Shown here: piece after piece, positions 1 through 8,744 of the stretch
Layout: the number at the start of each line of letters is the position of its first letter
Position numbering within the stretch: the stretch's first letter is position 1
NCBI RefSeq assembly: GCF_007991335.1
Contig: NZ_BJYD01000001.1
Location: 1-64,000 of the forward strand
Source of the DNA: Halobacillus faecis
GTDB lineage: Bacteria > Bacillota > Bacilli > Bacillales > Halobacillaceae
Direction: 5' to 3'
DNA length: 64,000 nt
Translations under genes and position numbers: made by a program
Notes under the pieces: generated by a model
The model's database searches: none
What the model saw: only the letters and a program-made list of their open reading frames with translations
What the model was told of the DNA's origin: nothing

Positions 1-17
1 CCGCCACGTTATACGTC

Positions 18-45
18 AACCCTTCAGGAATATTCCTGAAGGGTT
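18..45 (+). terminator. Palindromic hairpin, likely terminator of a gene left of the window
   Basis: A perfect 13-bp inverted repeat with a 2-base loop, followed by a weakly T-rich stretch (gttta gtta). No gene is visible to its left inside the window, so it probably ends an upstream gene; direction is inferred. Confidence 0.55.
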
Positions 46-72
46 GTTTAGTTATGGATATCTGAAAACATT

Positions 73-81
73 TGGTAAAAT
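73..81 (+). promoter_or_regulatory. Candidate extended -10 promoter
   Basis: TGG-TAAAAT is an extended -10 type element about 125 bases before the first gene. No good -35 hexamer was found. The preceding bases (gaaaacatttgg) recur upstream of ald near 62800, so the two promoters look alike. Confidence 0.3.
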
Positions 82-204
82 AGTAGTGTACATAGCATTC
101 CTAACTTTTACTAAGCTGAGCCAACTGTTGAGTACATGGAAATAAACTGAAATGTAATAAATGAAGATTTATTTATGAGATTTATGAGAGGAAGGATGTA
201 GACA

Positions 205-474
205 ATGGCGGAATTGGTAAGGAAAAGGAATACGTTTTGGAATTGGAAATACGCAATGATGCTTTTATTAATCCCACTTGGTTTTTATTTTGTATCGTTG
301 AAGGAGGACATCGGTTTTCTTCAACACATCTTCTTTGTAGGGATTATTGTTTGGCTTGCCTTTGTCGGAGTATTTGGCATCACCAACCGTTATGAAAGAC
401 TAAAAACGTATGGATTCTTATATTTATTTAGCAGTCTTCTCTTCGCTTATTTAGGACTTGTATTTATTTGGTAG
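205..474 (+). CDS. Small membrane protein of unknown function
   Basis: This 89-residue protein has a short basic N-terminus (residues 4-10) and about three hydrophobic segments (roughly 14-31, 37-59 and 66-88), so it is probably an integral membrane protein. The ATG is preceded by a good ribosome binding site (gaggaagg, spacing about 8). It stands alone, with 200 bases of non-coding sequence before it, and the next small gene starts about 70 bases downstream in the same direction. I do not recognise the family and no catalytic motif is visible. Real gene status rests on the binding site and the coherent hydrophobic pattern. Confidence 0.7.
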   Translation: MAELVRKRNTFWNWKYAMMLLLIPLGFYFVSLKEDIGFLQHIFFVGIIVWLAFVGVFGITNRYERLKTYGFLYLFSSLLFAYLGLVFIW

Positions 475-541
475 AAATTGTTGTGTTTCTTAGTAATCCT
501 CGTTATACTGTACATGAGAATGTATGTTCGGAGGGATCCAA

Positions 542-781
542 ATGCAACTAGTGCGTTGGAGCTACTCAAGAAGAAAAATGGTCCGAGGGTATTTTGATAA
601 GTTTCCATATTCTACGGTTTATTTTAGACGGATTCGAAGGTTTTATATTGTGTACATGGTCGATTGGGATGAGAGCGATCCTCTTGTTTCTCAGGAAGAT
701 CGTGAAGAGATGCAGCATTTAATAAATGAGGAACTAGGTAGATTGAAAGAATATGAACAAAGAAAGTCGAGAAAGGGCTAA
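542..781 (+). CDS. Small hypothetical protein, basic N-terminal half
   Basis: This 79-residue protein is rich in Arg, Tyr and Lys in its first half (RRK, RRIRRFY) and acidic and helical in its second half. An upstream in-frame ATG at 524 exists, but the GGAGGG binding site lies between the two ATGs, so the start at 542 is preferred. The stop codon lies inside the loop of a terminator hairpin. No membrane segment, metal motif or known domain is visible, and I do not recognise it. It could be a nucleic-acid-binding or membrane-surface protein because of the positive charge, but that is only a guess. Confidence 0.65.
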   Translation: MQLVRWSYSRRKMVRGYFDKFPYSTVYFRRIRRFYIVYMVDWDESDPLVSQEDREEMQHLINEELGRLKEYEQRKSRKG

Positions 782-800
782 CCCTCTCTCGACTTTTTTT
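766..800 (+). terminator. Rho-independent terminator
   Basis: A 12-bp stem with one mismatch (766-777 with 782-793) is followed by seven T. It overlaps the stop codon of the small gene before it. Confidence 0.9.
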
Positions 801-853
801 GTATCAACCTTTTTAAACATAAACTCCCGAATGTGGGAGGCTAAACTTTGGGT

Positions 854-951
854 ACTTTTGAGGAGCGTTGGGACCGACTCGCTTTCCCTAGGAGTGTGGT
901 AAGATTCCTCAGGAAAGTCGATATCGATCCTTCTATAATCCTGTCAAAAGT
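854..951. repeat. Possible degenerate palindromic intergenic repeat
   Basis: The segment is bounded by acttttga (854-861) and its reverse complement (944-951) and holds an inner inverted repeat (cgctttcc near 880 with ggaaagtcg near 912). The layout resembles the better repeat at 13286-13586, with a cgctttcc core after an acttttNNggagc-like start. The likeness is weak and judged by eye. Confidence 0.3.
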
Positions 952-985
952 TGAACATGGTATTGAAGCTACAGTTATTTTTGAT

Positions 986-2245
986 TTATGACATAGATTC
1001 CCATGCTGCATGCATACCTGCAACTCTACCGGTGACCATGGCAGAGGTAATGTTGTATCCACCCGTATAACCGTGGATATCAAGGATTTCCCCGCAGAAA
1101 TAAAGGCGTTCCATAAGCTTGGATTGCATCGTGTTGGGGATGATTTCTTTTATTGACACACCACCGCCTGTGACGAAGGCTTTTTCTATCGGCTGAGAGT
1201 CATGAACATGGACATGGAAGTTTTTCAACATATGAGTGAAATTCCGTAATTTTTCATTTGATATGTTGGCAGACTTTTCATCCGGAGCTATTTCGGATTT
1301 CTCAAGAACAAAATCAAGTAGTCGTTCCGGCACCATACCCTTAATCACGTTCCTGAAAGTTTTCTTTGCATGTTCTTCCATCATCTTTTGTAGTTTGTTT
1401 AATAGAACATTTTCTTTCTCATCAGGTAGCGCGTCAATTTCGATGGTTACAGGACGATGTCCTTTCATGAATTCTTTTACTACATATTGAGAGCATCTTA
1501 GAATAGCGGGGCCTGATAAGCCAAAGTGGGTGAACAACATGTCCATCCGGTGGGTGACAATTCTTCTACCTTTTTCATTTAACACAGAGACATCCACGTC
1601 TCTGAGGGAGAGCCCTTGCAAAGTTTTGTTTATAATAAATGGATCTTTGGAAAGAAGGGGCACTTCTGTTGGGAAAAGCCGCGTAATGGTATGCCCCGCT
1701 TTTTTCGCCCATGCGTATCCATCCCCAGTGGAGCCCGTGTGAGGTACAGCCTTACCACCTACAGCAAGAATAAGGGACCGGGTCACAATCTTTTCCTTGG
1801 ATTTTAAGATCACATGGTGTTCGTTTTCTCCGTAATGAATGGCGTCCACAGGAGTTTCTGTGCGAACTTCAATATTCAATTCGTCCATACGGTTCAGAAG
1901 GGCTTGGACGACATCTTTGGCCTTATTACTGACAGGGAACATTCGTCCATGGTCTTCTTCTTTCAGTGCGACACCAAGGCCTTCAAAGAAATCGATAATG
2001 TCATAATTGTTAAATACAGAAAAAGGGCTGTATAAAAATTTACCATTTCCAGGTATATGTTTGATCACTTCATCTTCTGGAAGGCGGTTCGTGACATTAC
2101 AACGTCCTCCGCCAGATATAGCCAGCTTTGTTCCTAGTTTTTTTCCTTTATCAATCAGTAGAGTGTCGACACCTTGCTCGGCGGCAGCAATTGCAGCCAT
2201 GAGTCCTGATGGGCCTCCACCAATGACAGTTACTTGGTAAGTCAT
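986..2245 (-). CDS. ytfP: NAD(P)/FAD-dependent oxidoreductase, HI0933/YtfP family
   Basis: This 419-residue flavoprotein belongs to the HI0933-like (BaiN/YhiN-type) family; its physiological substrate is not established. The N-terminus has the dinucleotide-binding GGGPSG at residues 9-14, and the family signature [10 protein letters not shown] follows at 44-53. The C-terminus has a second FAD-contacting region ending in [15 protein letters not shown] and a Gly-rich helix. Length is usual for the family. The ATG has an AAGGAAGA site. It is transcribed away from ytgP, which starts about 100 bases away on the other strand, the same divergent arrangement as ytfP/ytgP in B. subtilis. Cytosolic; no signal peptide. 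Confidence 0.9.
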   Translation of the reverse strand: MTYQVTVIGGGPSGLMAAIAAAEQGVDTLLIDKGKKLGTKLAISGGGRCNVTNRLPEDEVIKHIPGNGKFLYSPFSVFNNYDIIDFFEGLGVALKEEDHGRMFPVSNKAKDVVQALLNRMDELNIEVRTETPVDAIHYGENEHHVILKSKEKIVTRSLILAVGGKAVPHTGSTGDGYAWAKKAGHTITRLFPTEVPLLSKDPFIINKTLQGLSLRDVDVSVLNEKGRRIVTHRMDMLFTHFGLSGPAILRCSQYVVKEFMKGHRPVTIEIDALPDEKENVLLNKLQKMMEEHAKKTFRNVIKGMVPERLLDFVLEKSEIAPDEKSANISNEKLRNFTHMLKNFHVHVHDSQPIEKAFVTGGGVSIKEIIPNTMQSKLMERLYFCGEILDIHGYTGGYNITSAMVTGRVAGMHAAWESMS

Positions 2246-2348
2246 GGATGTCTTCCTTTCTTAGGTCATTCGTTCCTTGTTCTTCCTTTATCTATGATAA
2301 AATAGATGAGGTCGATTCTACAATAAAATTGAAGGTGAAAAGCGAATT

Positions 2349-3956
2349 ATGTCAAAGATACTTAAAGGTACGATGTTATTAACGGCCGGAACATTTTTGT
2401 CAAAGTTTCTAGGAATGATTTATACCGTTCCGTTTGAAAATATGGTAGGTACGGAAGGAACAGATTTATTCTCGATTGCTTACGTCCCTTACAGCATATT
2501 ACTTAGTCTTTCCAGTATGGGGGTACCTGTAGCTGTCTCCAAGTTTGTTTCAAAGTATAACTCTTTGGGAGACTATGAAACAGGACGAAAGATGTTAAAA
2601 GCTGGTTTGACGCTTATGTCCATTACTGGTGTATTGGCATTCTTGATCTTGTTCTTTTCTGCAGAGCAGGTGGCTGCATGGACGGTTGGTGAAGACTCTG
2701 ATCGCCTTGGACATGCCACGATGGTCATACAGATGGTCAGCTTTGCCTTACTTGTCATACCGCCGATGAGTATTACAAGAGGGTTCTTCCAGGGGCATGA
2801 ATCTATGGCGCCTACAGCCGTTTCACAGGTGATTGAACAAATTGTAAGAATTGTATTCTTGCTTGTTTCTGTTTTTATTATTGTACAAGTTCTTCAAGGA
2901 CCTATTCCACAAGCGGTTGGTTTTGCAACGTTCGCTGCATTCATTGGAGGAATTGCTTCTTGTATTGTCCTTTATTGGTATTGGAGAAAACGAAAGCCGT
3001 TTCTGGATCGTCAGTTAGAGGCTCAAGAGTACACGTATGGCTTATCCAACAAGGATATGTTCAAAGAGTTATTCGCTTATGCAGGCCCATTCATCCTAGT
3101 GGGGATTGCTACACCCCTGTATCAGCTTGTCGATCAGTTCACATTAGAAAAAGCAATTAAAGCCTCCGGATTGGAGTATAACAATGCTTTTTCAATCATC
3201 AATTTCCTGAGTCATAAATTAATTATGATTCCGGTCACACTAGGTCTAGGGTTATCGTTAGCTCTTTTACCGGCAATCACTCAGGCTTTCACTAAAAATG
3301 AGATGAAACGTTTGAATCACCAGATCAACCAGGCGCTACAAATCGTCGCCTTATTGATTATCCCAGCTGTCGTCGGTCTTTCTGTCGTCGCTTTTGAGGC
3401 TTATGGGACATTCTATGGGGTGGATGAGCTCGAATATCGTGGAGATTTATTACGCTGGTATGCGCCTGTCGGATTGTTCCTGGCATTATATACAGTAACT
3501 TCCTCCATCCTACAAGGGATCAACAAACAGAATTTTGCTGTCATAAGTCTTGGGACAGGGATACTGTTGAAACTGGGACTAAACTGGTGGCTCATTCAAC
3601 TATTTGGAGCAAAAGGTGCAATCATTGCAACAGGCATTGGTGTTGCTGCAGCGGTTATCCTTAACTTCGGACGTATTTTCACTTCCATTGAATTTTCTTA
3701 CCAACAGCTGTTTAAGAGGACGTTGCTCGTTTTGATTTTGACAACAATCATGGCACTCGTTGTGCTCTTGATCAAATGGGTGCTTGGCTTCATTTTAGAT
3801 CCAATGGAAAGTAGACTGGATGCACTGATTGTTCTGTTCTTCAGTATTGGTGCTGGAGGTCTTGTTTACCTGTGGTTAACCTATCAAACAACACTGCTTG
3901 AGCGTGTCTTAGGTGATCGTGTTCGTATATTGGATAGATTTTTAAAAAGAGGATAA
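2349..3956 (+). CDS. ytgP: Polysaccharide biosynthesis/MATE-fold flippase YtgP (MurJ-type)
   Basis: This 535-residue membrane protein has about 14 hydrophobic segments and no large soluble domain, typical of the MVF/Wzx-type branch of the MOP exporter superfamily. It starts like B. subtilis YtgP (the functional MurJ), with a TFLSKFLGM-type sequence in the first 25 residues. The family moves lipid-linked peptidoglycan precursor (lipid II) across the membrane. Upstream is divergent ytfP; the next gene, a pseudouridine synthase, follows after 18 bases and is probably co-transcribed. Other Wzx-like or SpoVB-like paralogues exist in Bacillaceae, so lipid II as substrate is inferred from synteny and likeness rather than proven. 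Confidence 0.88.
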   Translation: MSKILKGTMLLTAGTFLSKFLGMIYTVPFENMVGTEGTDLFSIAYVPYSILLSLSSMGVPVAVSKFVSKYNSLGDYETGRKMLKAGLTLMSITGVLAFLILFFSAEQVAAWTVGEDSDRLGHATMVIQMVSFALLVIPPMSITRGFFQGHESMAPTAVSQVIEQIVRIVFLLVSVFIIVQVLQGPIPQAVGFATFAAFIGGIASCIVLYWYWRKRKPFLDRQLEAQEYTYGLSNKDMFKELFAYAGPFILVGIATPLYQLVDQFTLEKAIKASGLEYNNAFSIINFLSHKLIMIPVTLGLGLSLALLPAITQAFTKNEMKRLNHQINQALQIVALLIIPAVVGLSVVAFEAYGTFYGVDELEYRGDLLRWYAPVGLFLALYTVTSSILQGINKQNFAVISLGTGILLKLGLNWWLIQLFGAKGAIIATGIGVAAAVILNFGRIFTSIEFSYQQLFKRTLLVLILTTIMALVVLLIKWVLGFILDPMESRLDALIVLFFSIGAGGLVYLWLTYQTTLLERVLGDRVRILDRFLKRG

Positions 3957-3974
3957 AAGGAGGTTTTGTCCAAG

Positions 3975-4700
3975 ATGAGAATTGATAAACTTTTAGCTAA
4001 TATGGGATATGGCACAAGGAAAGAAGTAAAAACTCTTTTGAAGGGTGGAAACGTACGAATTAATGGAAACCCTGAAAAGAGCCCAAAAACCCATGTGAAC
4101 CCTGGTGAAGATCTAGTCACAGTGATGGGGGAGGAAGTAGAGTATAGAGAATTCATTTATCTGATGATGAACAAACCTGGCGATTTAATTTCTGCGACGG
4201 AAGATGCCCATGATCCAACGGTGATTGATATTTTGCAGCCTGAGGACCAGGTCTTTGACCCGTTTCCTGTTGGCAGACTGGATAAAGATACAGAGGGATT
4301 GTTGTTGATCACGAACGATGGACAGCTTAATCATCGACTAACCTCTCCCAAGAAAGATGTCGGAAAAACATACTTCGCTGTCATTGATGGAGAAGTAACT
4401 GAAGAAGATGTCAAGAGATTCTCTGAAGGCGTCACCTTGGATGACGGCTATCAAACCAAGCCAGGGAAATTGGTTATTCTCGAATCCGGAGATGTTTCCG
4501 AAATAGAGTTGACAATCACTGAAGGGAAATTCCACCAGGTGAAACGTATGTTTGAAGCCGTTGATAAGAAGGTGACTTATCTTAAAAGGGTCATGATCGG
4601 CGAACTTGAGCTGGATGATGATCTTGAACTTGGAGAGTACAGAGAACTGACAGATGAAGAGATTGACTATTTGATGGGAATCACAAACTTAGAACAGTAG
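3975..4700 (+). CDS. 16S rRNA pseudouridine synthase, RsuA family
   Basis: This 241-residue enzyme isomerises a uridine to pseudouridine in rRNA. An S4 RNA-binding domain covers residues 1-60 (RIDKLLANMGYGTRKEV), and the catalytic domain holds GRLDKDTEGLLLITNDG at 100-116, where Asp103 is the expected nucleophile. The C-terminal part has the KFHQVKRMF signature of the RsuA/RluB/E/F branch. An in-frame TTG at 3966 sits too close to the AAGGAGG site, so the ATG at 3975 is preferred. It matches the place of B. subtilis ytzG after ytgP. It probably shares the ytgP transcript. Confidence 0.9.
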   Translation: MRIDKLLANMGYGTRKEVKTLLKGGNVRINGNPEKSPKTHVNPGEDLVTVMGEEVEYREFIYLMMNKPGDLISATEDAHDPTVIDILQPEDQVFDPFPVGRLDKDTEGLLLITNDGQLNHRLTSPKKDVGKTYFAVIDGEVTEEDVKRFSEGVTLDDGYQTKPGKLVILESGDVSEIELTITEGKFHQVKRMFEAVDKKVTYLKRVMIGELELDDDLELGEYRELTDEEIDYLMGITNLEQ

Positions 4701-4720
4701 ACATCTTTGAATAATCAATC

Positions 4721-4750
4721 AAAAAAACACCCGGAATTTTTTCCGGGTGT
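4721..4750 (-). terminator. Terminator between convergent genes
   Basis: A 10-bp perfect stem (acacccggaa/ttccgggtgt, loop tttt) has seven A on its left side, which makes a T tail for the minus-strand deoR-type gene. It may also stop plus-strand transcripts, though the plus tail is not T-rich. Confidence 0.85.
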
Positions 4751-4768
4751 CATCTATATCCTCATCTT

Positions 4769-4987
4769 CTATGATATTTTGACTTTCTTTTCAGTGATTG
4801 TCCATTTTCCACGATGCGGACTAGATACCAGCCCGTTATATTCCAAAATGCTTAAGTCCCTCTGCATAGTACGGTCAGTGATACCGAACTCGTCTGCTAA
4901 CTCATTAGTCGTTACTGTTCCCCGGTCTCTAATATAGAGGTAAACAGCTTTAATCCGATTGAGCATGCGGGATGATGGATGATTCAA
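4769..4987 (-). CDS. ytzE: DeoR-type helix-turn-helix regulator, YtzE-like
   Basis: This 72-residue protein is only a DeoR-type winged helix-turn-helix (RIKAVYLYIRD followed by TTNELADEFGITDRTMQRDLSILEYNG in pieces over residues 11-52) and lacks the sugar-phosphate-sensing domain of full DeoR proteins. It starts with TTG at 4987, chosen because AAGGAG lies 7 bases before it; an internal ATG would cut the first 7 residues. Target and ligand are unknown. A small YtzE-like protein lies at the same place next to the pseudouridine synthase in B. subtilis. It is convergent with that gene and divergent from the channel gene. Confidence 0.85.
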   Translation of the reverse strand: MNHPSSRMLNRIKAVYLYIRDRGTVTTNELADEFGITDRTMQRDLSILEYNGLVSSPHRGKWTITEKKVKIS

Positions 4988-5150
4988 AAAACCACTCCTT
5001 AATCGTCATTGTATGGAACTTGTGGTGCATGTGTATCTCTGAAGTTGGTTTCATTCTACAATAATGAGACGGAACGTGCTACTATAATCGTTTCAATTTA
5101 CAGATTATTCATCTAATTTACAAAATATTAAAAGTTAGGAGGCTGGACCG

Positions 5151-6170
5151 ATGATGTTACTTCGGAAGATCTTTTTTAAAATGGTAAGAGTAAACAATAC
5201 TGTCCTTTTCACTGCGAGCGCTCTTCTTATTCTGTTCTCAAGTATTTTAATTGTTGTTGTGGAAAAGGATACCTTCCCAACTCTCTTTGATGGCTTTTGG
5301 TGGGTGATGACAACAGTTACGACTGTAGGGTATGGTGACTATTTTCCGGTGACGGTAGCAGGACGTTCCATTGCGATACTATTATATGTCATAGGTATTG
5401 GACTTATTGGTATTGTGATAGGAAAAATTATTGATGGCTTAGCCATTTTCCGAAAAAAACGACTGGAAGGTGATATTGTGTATAAAGAGAGCGGTCATTT
5501 CGTCATTATTGGATGGTCTCAAAAGGCCCACTTTGCTGTAAAGGAAATGATGGAAACAAACAAGCAATGCAATATTGTCATCATTGATCAATTAAAAGAA
5601 GCTCCCATCCTTACAGAAAACATCCACTACATAAAAGGCGAAGCTTCAGACGAAGATACATTGGAAAAGGCAAACATATCTCAAGCAAGAGCCGTCCTAA
5701 TCTTTGCAGATGAGCGGTTGGGGAATGAACAGATGACAGATGGGAAAACCCTCTTAATTGCTTCTTCTATTGAAACTGTAGCACCTAATGTTCATACCAT
5801 TGCGGAGATTATGGAAGAAAAACATGTGAAAAATTTCAAGCATGCCCAAATCGATGAATTCATCGTTTCCAATGAAACAATTTCTTCTCTTGCCGTCCGC
5901 TCAGCTTTTAGAAAAGGTGTGTCCGGCATTTATGGACAGTTGCTTAAGAGATCGGTAGGAGAAGACCTATATTACATCCCGAAGAAAGGCAATTGGAGAA
6001 CCTATCGGGATGCTTTTCAGTCTTTACTTGATGATGGTGCAACATTAATTGCTGATCGGAATGATCTAACTATTAATCGTAAATTAGATGAACCCATCCC
6101 GGACGATGCAGAGTTATATGCTGTATGTGATAAACCAACATATGAGAAAATTCTAAGTAAAGGAGAATAA
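5151..6170 (+). CDS. yugO: Potassium channel protein with RCK/TrkA-N domain (YugO-like)
   Basis: This 339-residue channel subunit has a first membrane helix at about 16-38, a pore helix and K+ selectivity filter TVGYGD at 58-63, a second membrane helix at about 72-98, and a cytosolic RCK (TrkA-N) domain from about residue 114. The usual Gly-rich nucleotide loop is modified (IIGWSQKAHFAV). YugO of B. subtilis is the K+ channel used in biofilm electrical signalling and is co-transcribed with the small protein Mistic (MstX); no mstX-like ORF is visible upstream here. Two ATGs (5151, 5154) follow a GGAGG site. PepV starts 3 bases after the stop, suggesting co-transcription. Confidence 0.88.
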   Translation: MMLLRKIFFKMVRVNNTVLFTASALLILFSSILIVVVEKDTFPTLFDGFWWVMTTVTTVGYGDYFPVTVAGRSIAILLYVIGIGLIGIVIGKIIDGLAIFRKKRLEGDIVYKESGHFVIIGWSQKAHFAVKEMMETNKQCNIVIIDQLKEAPILTENIHYIKGEASDEDTLEKANISQARAVLIFADERLGNEQMTDGKTLLIASSIETVAPNVHTIAEIMEEKHVKNFKHAQIDEFIVSNETISSLAVRSAFRKGVSGIYGQLLKRSVGEDLYYIPKKGNWRTYRDAFQSLLDDGATLIADRNDLTINRKLDEPIPDDAELYAVCDKPTYEKILSKGE

Positions 6171-6172
6171 GT

Positions 6173-7546
6173 ATGGACTTTCATGCGTTAAGTAAAAAGT
6201 ACGAAAAGGAATATGTAAAGAACGTGATGGAGTTATTGGAAATTCCTAGTGTATTTGAGGAAGATTCTGTGTATCCCTATGGAAAACCGATTCATGATGC
6301 GTTGGAGAAAATGATGAGTATAGGGCAAGATGATGGATTTATCATTAAAAACGTGGATGGACATGGTGGCCATATTGAATTCGGAGAGGGAGATGAAATC
6401 ATTGGTGTTCTTGGCCATTTGGATGTTGTCCCGGCAGGTTCCGGTTGGACCACACCTCCCTTTGAACCAACCATAAGGGATGGAAAGTTATATGCCCGTG
6501 GTGCTCAAGATGACAAGGGGCCGGTGATGGCTGCCTACATCGCTCTGAAACTTTTAAAAGAGGAAGGGTTCGAACCGAAGAAAAAAATTCGATTGATTCT
6601 TGGTACGGATGAAGAGCGAGACTGGAAGGGGATTGATTATTATTTTAAGAAGGAGTTGATGCCTTCTCTAGGCTTCACCCCTGATGCATCCTTTCCGGTC
6701 ATTCATGCTGAAAAAGGGTTGCTAGACAGCTATATCACCTATCCAGTACCTGAAAGTAAGGAAAAAACGAAGGTAGTTTCTGTGCATGGTGGTGACCGTT
6801 TAAATATGGTGCCTGATGAGGCAGTGGCTTGGATTGAATCGCCTCTGGATATAGAGAAGGTTTTCAATGATTATTCAGCCGAGTACAAGCTCGAAGGGAC
6901 AGTGAAGTCTGCAGCCGGACGATATGAGGTGAAAGTGAAAGGGAATGCCGTGCACGCTAGCAAGCCGGAAGAAGGGTTGAATGCCATTACAGCTTTATTA
7001 CGTTTCCTACAATCCCTTCCTCTGAATGGTGAGTATGAATCATTTATACAAAAGATATATAAGGCTTTTGAAACGACAGATGGCAAAGGGCTGAATGTAA
7101 AGCAAATGGATGAAGTGTCGGGACCTCTCACTTCAAACCTTGGTTCGATCGAAATGGATGAACAGACGTGTAAGCTTGGCTTCAATCTTAGGTATCCTGT
7201 AAGTGCAGATTATCGTGCCATTGATCAGAAATTAAAAGATTTTGCTGAAAAAAATAAAGGTACGTATGAGGTCTATGATCACTTGGCATCGATTCACCTG
7301 GAAAAGGACCATCCGTTTGTAAAAACATTGCTATCTGTTTATAACAAAGTTACAGGTGAAGAAGCGGAAGTGAAGACGATGGGAGGGGCGACCTATGCGA
7401 GAGCCCTTGAAGCGGGAGTAGCTTTCGGTGCTTTATTCGAAGATAGTCCGGACACCGCTCACCAAAAGGACGAACATGTAAGAATTACTGATATGATCAA
7501 AGCCATTGAAATCTATGCTGAAAGTCTATATGAATTGACAAGATAA
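6173..7546 (+). CDS. pepV: Dipeptidase PepV, M20 metallopeptidase
   Basis: This 457-residue cytosolic zinc dipeptidase removes the N-terminal residue of dipeptides. The M20 catalytic pattern is intact: GHLDVVPAG with His82 and Asp84, AQDDKGP with Asp113, and the DEERDWKG segment with Glu147/Glu148. The insert lid domain lies between, with GNAVHASKPEEG near residue 259, and the C-terminal SPDTAHQKDEH carries the last metal ligand. Length fits PepV and B. subtilis YtjP (about 460-470). The AAAGGAG site overlaps the stop of the channel gene. It lies 16 bases before an MFS transporter, so these three genes may form one transcript. Confidence 0.92.
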   Translation: MDFHALSKKYEKEYVKNVMELLEIPSVFEEDSVYPYGKPIHDALEKMMSIGQDDGFIIKNVDGHGGHIEFGEGDEIIGVLGHLDVVPAGSGWTTPPFEPTIRDGKLYARGAQDDKGPVMAAYIALKLLKEEGFEPKKKIRLILGTDEERDWKGIDYYFKKELMPSLGFTPDASFPVIHAEKGLLDSYITYPVPESKEKTKVVSVHGGDRLNMVPDEAVAWIESPLDIEKVFNDYSAEYKLEGTVKSAAGRYEVKVKGNAVHASKPEEGLNAITALLRFLQSLPLNGEYESFIQKIYKAFETTDGKGLNVKQMDEVSGPLTSNLGSIEMDEQTCKLGFNLRYPVSADYRAIDQKLKDFAEKNKGTYEVYDHLASIHLEKDHPFVKTLLSVYNKVTGEEAEVKTMGGATYARALEAGVAFGALFEDSPDTAHQKDEHVRITDMIKAIEIYAESLYELTR

Positions 7547-7562
7547 AGAGAGGGACCACGCA

Positions 7563-8744
7563 ATGCCCGAACAATCAGCGGAGAAGACATATCGTTTTAT
7601 TCAGATGTTTTACTTTTTCACTTTTTTTGCCTTCGGTTCCATCTTTCCATTATTATCTGTCTTTTTAGAAGAGGAAAAAGGGCTGACTCACACCGAAATC
7701 GGTATGGTCATCGCAGCCCTTCCCCTGGTCACCATTTTTGTACAACCGGTTTGGGGGATGCTGAGTGACTATACAAGGAATCCGAAACGATTATTGATGA
7801 TCGCTTCCATTTTCGCTTCTGTACTGGGATTTTTTTATCCCTGGTTGCAGTTATTCCCCGTCCTTTTACTAGGTATCATTTGTATCGCGTTGTTCCAGTC
7901 AGGAATTGTTCCTTTGTCTGACAGCCTATCATTGAATTTTGTCCAACGGAATGGAAAGGAATATGGCAACATCAGGCTATGGGGAGCGGTTGGTTTCGCT
8001 GTGGCTGTCTTTGTCTTAGGCCGGTTGACAGAAGCAACTGGATCGATGACCTGGATTTTTTATTCTTTTTCGTTAGGACTACTCTTCGCCTTAATCACGT
8101 TATTTGAATTTCCAAAGCGAGCCGATGAGGTGACGGTTTCCTTTAGAGAAGGATTACAAACTTTACTTAAAGAAAAGCCTTTTTTGCTTTTTCTTGTATC
8201 TAACTTTCTCATCTTTGGCCCAGTCCTAGCGAATAATTATTATTTCGGTACGTTTATTTTAGCTGTAGGGGGGACACTTTCTGGAGTAGGGCTTGCATTT
8301 TTACTTGCTGCTGGAAGTGAAGCTCCATTCATGAAATTCGCTCAAAGGGTCATCAATCGTTTTGGGGTCGTATTTATTATCATCTTCAGTGCATCGATCT
8401 CTTGTTTAAGATGGTTGTTTTATTATTTTGAACCTTCCAGTACAATCGTCTACGCAACGACGGTTGCCCAGGGAATCTCCGTTGGACTTTACATACCTGC
8501 TGCCCTCATTCTAGTACGGGAACTGGCACCCGATGATGTAAGGGTTACAGCTGTGGGTTTGTATTCAGCTGTCGGAAACGGTCTTGGGAATGCTTGTTTT
8601 ACATTCATTGGAGGGTTGTTCATTGATCTTAGAGGTGTTTCTTTCATGTATGGCGTATTTTCTCTTATGACTTGTATAGGAATCATCATTCTTCTGGTCG
8701 TTAACAAAATGTTTCAACCTGAATGGAAGGAGCGTATGGCATGA
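7563..8744 (+). CDS. MFS transporter
   Basis: This 393-residue protein has about 12 hydrophobic segments with the major facilitator layout. A GxLSDYTRNPKR-like loop between segments 2 and 3 (around residues 60-75) is the typical MFS motif A. It resembles the LacY/nucleoside-proton-symporter-like branch (MFS_1_like), but the substrate cannot be read from sequence. A GAGAGGG-type site precedes the ATG. Its stop overlaps the ThpR start in an ATGA arrangement, indicating translational coupling. The pairing with pepV does not prove peptide transport. Confidence 0.8.
   Translation: MPEQSAEKTYRFIQMFYFFTFFAFGSIFPLLSVFLEEEKGLTHTEIGMVIAALPLVTIFVQPVWGMLSDYTRNPKRLLMIASIFASVLGFFYPWLQLFPVLLLGIICIALFQSGIVPLSDSLSLNFVQRNGKEYGNIRLWGAVGFAVAVFVLGRLTEATGSMTWIFYSFSLGLLFALITLFEFPKRADEVTVSFREGLQTLLKEKPFLLFLVSNFLIFGPVLANNYYFGTFILAVGGTLSGVGLAFLLAAGSEAPFMKFAQRVINRFGVVFIIIFSASISCLRWLFYYFEPSSTIVYATTVAQGISVGLYIPAALILVRELAPDDVRVTAVGLYSAVGNGLGNACFTFIGGLFIDLRGVSFMYGVFSLMTCIGIIILLVVNKMFQPEWKERMA

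Noticed and set aside
841-1083. An 80-residue minus-strand open frame at the end of ytfP
   Set aside because: It overlaps ytfP in another frame, has no binding site, and the region holds palindromic repeat-like sequence.
4988-5150. Possible c-di-AMP riboswitch before the K+ channel gene
   Set aside because: The gap is only about 160 bases and shows none of the conserved ydaO-type core that I can recognise.
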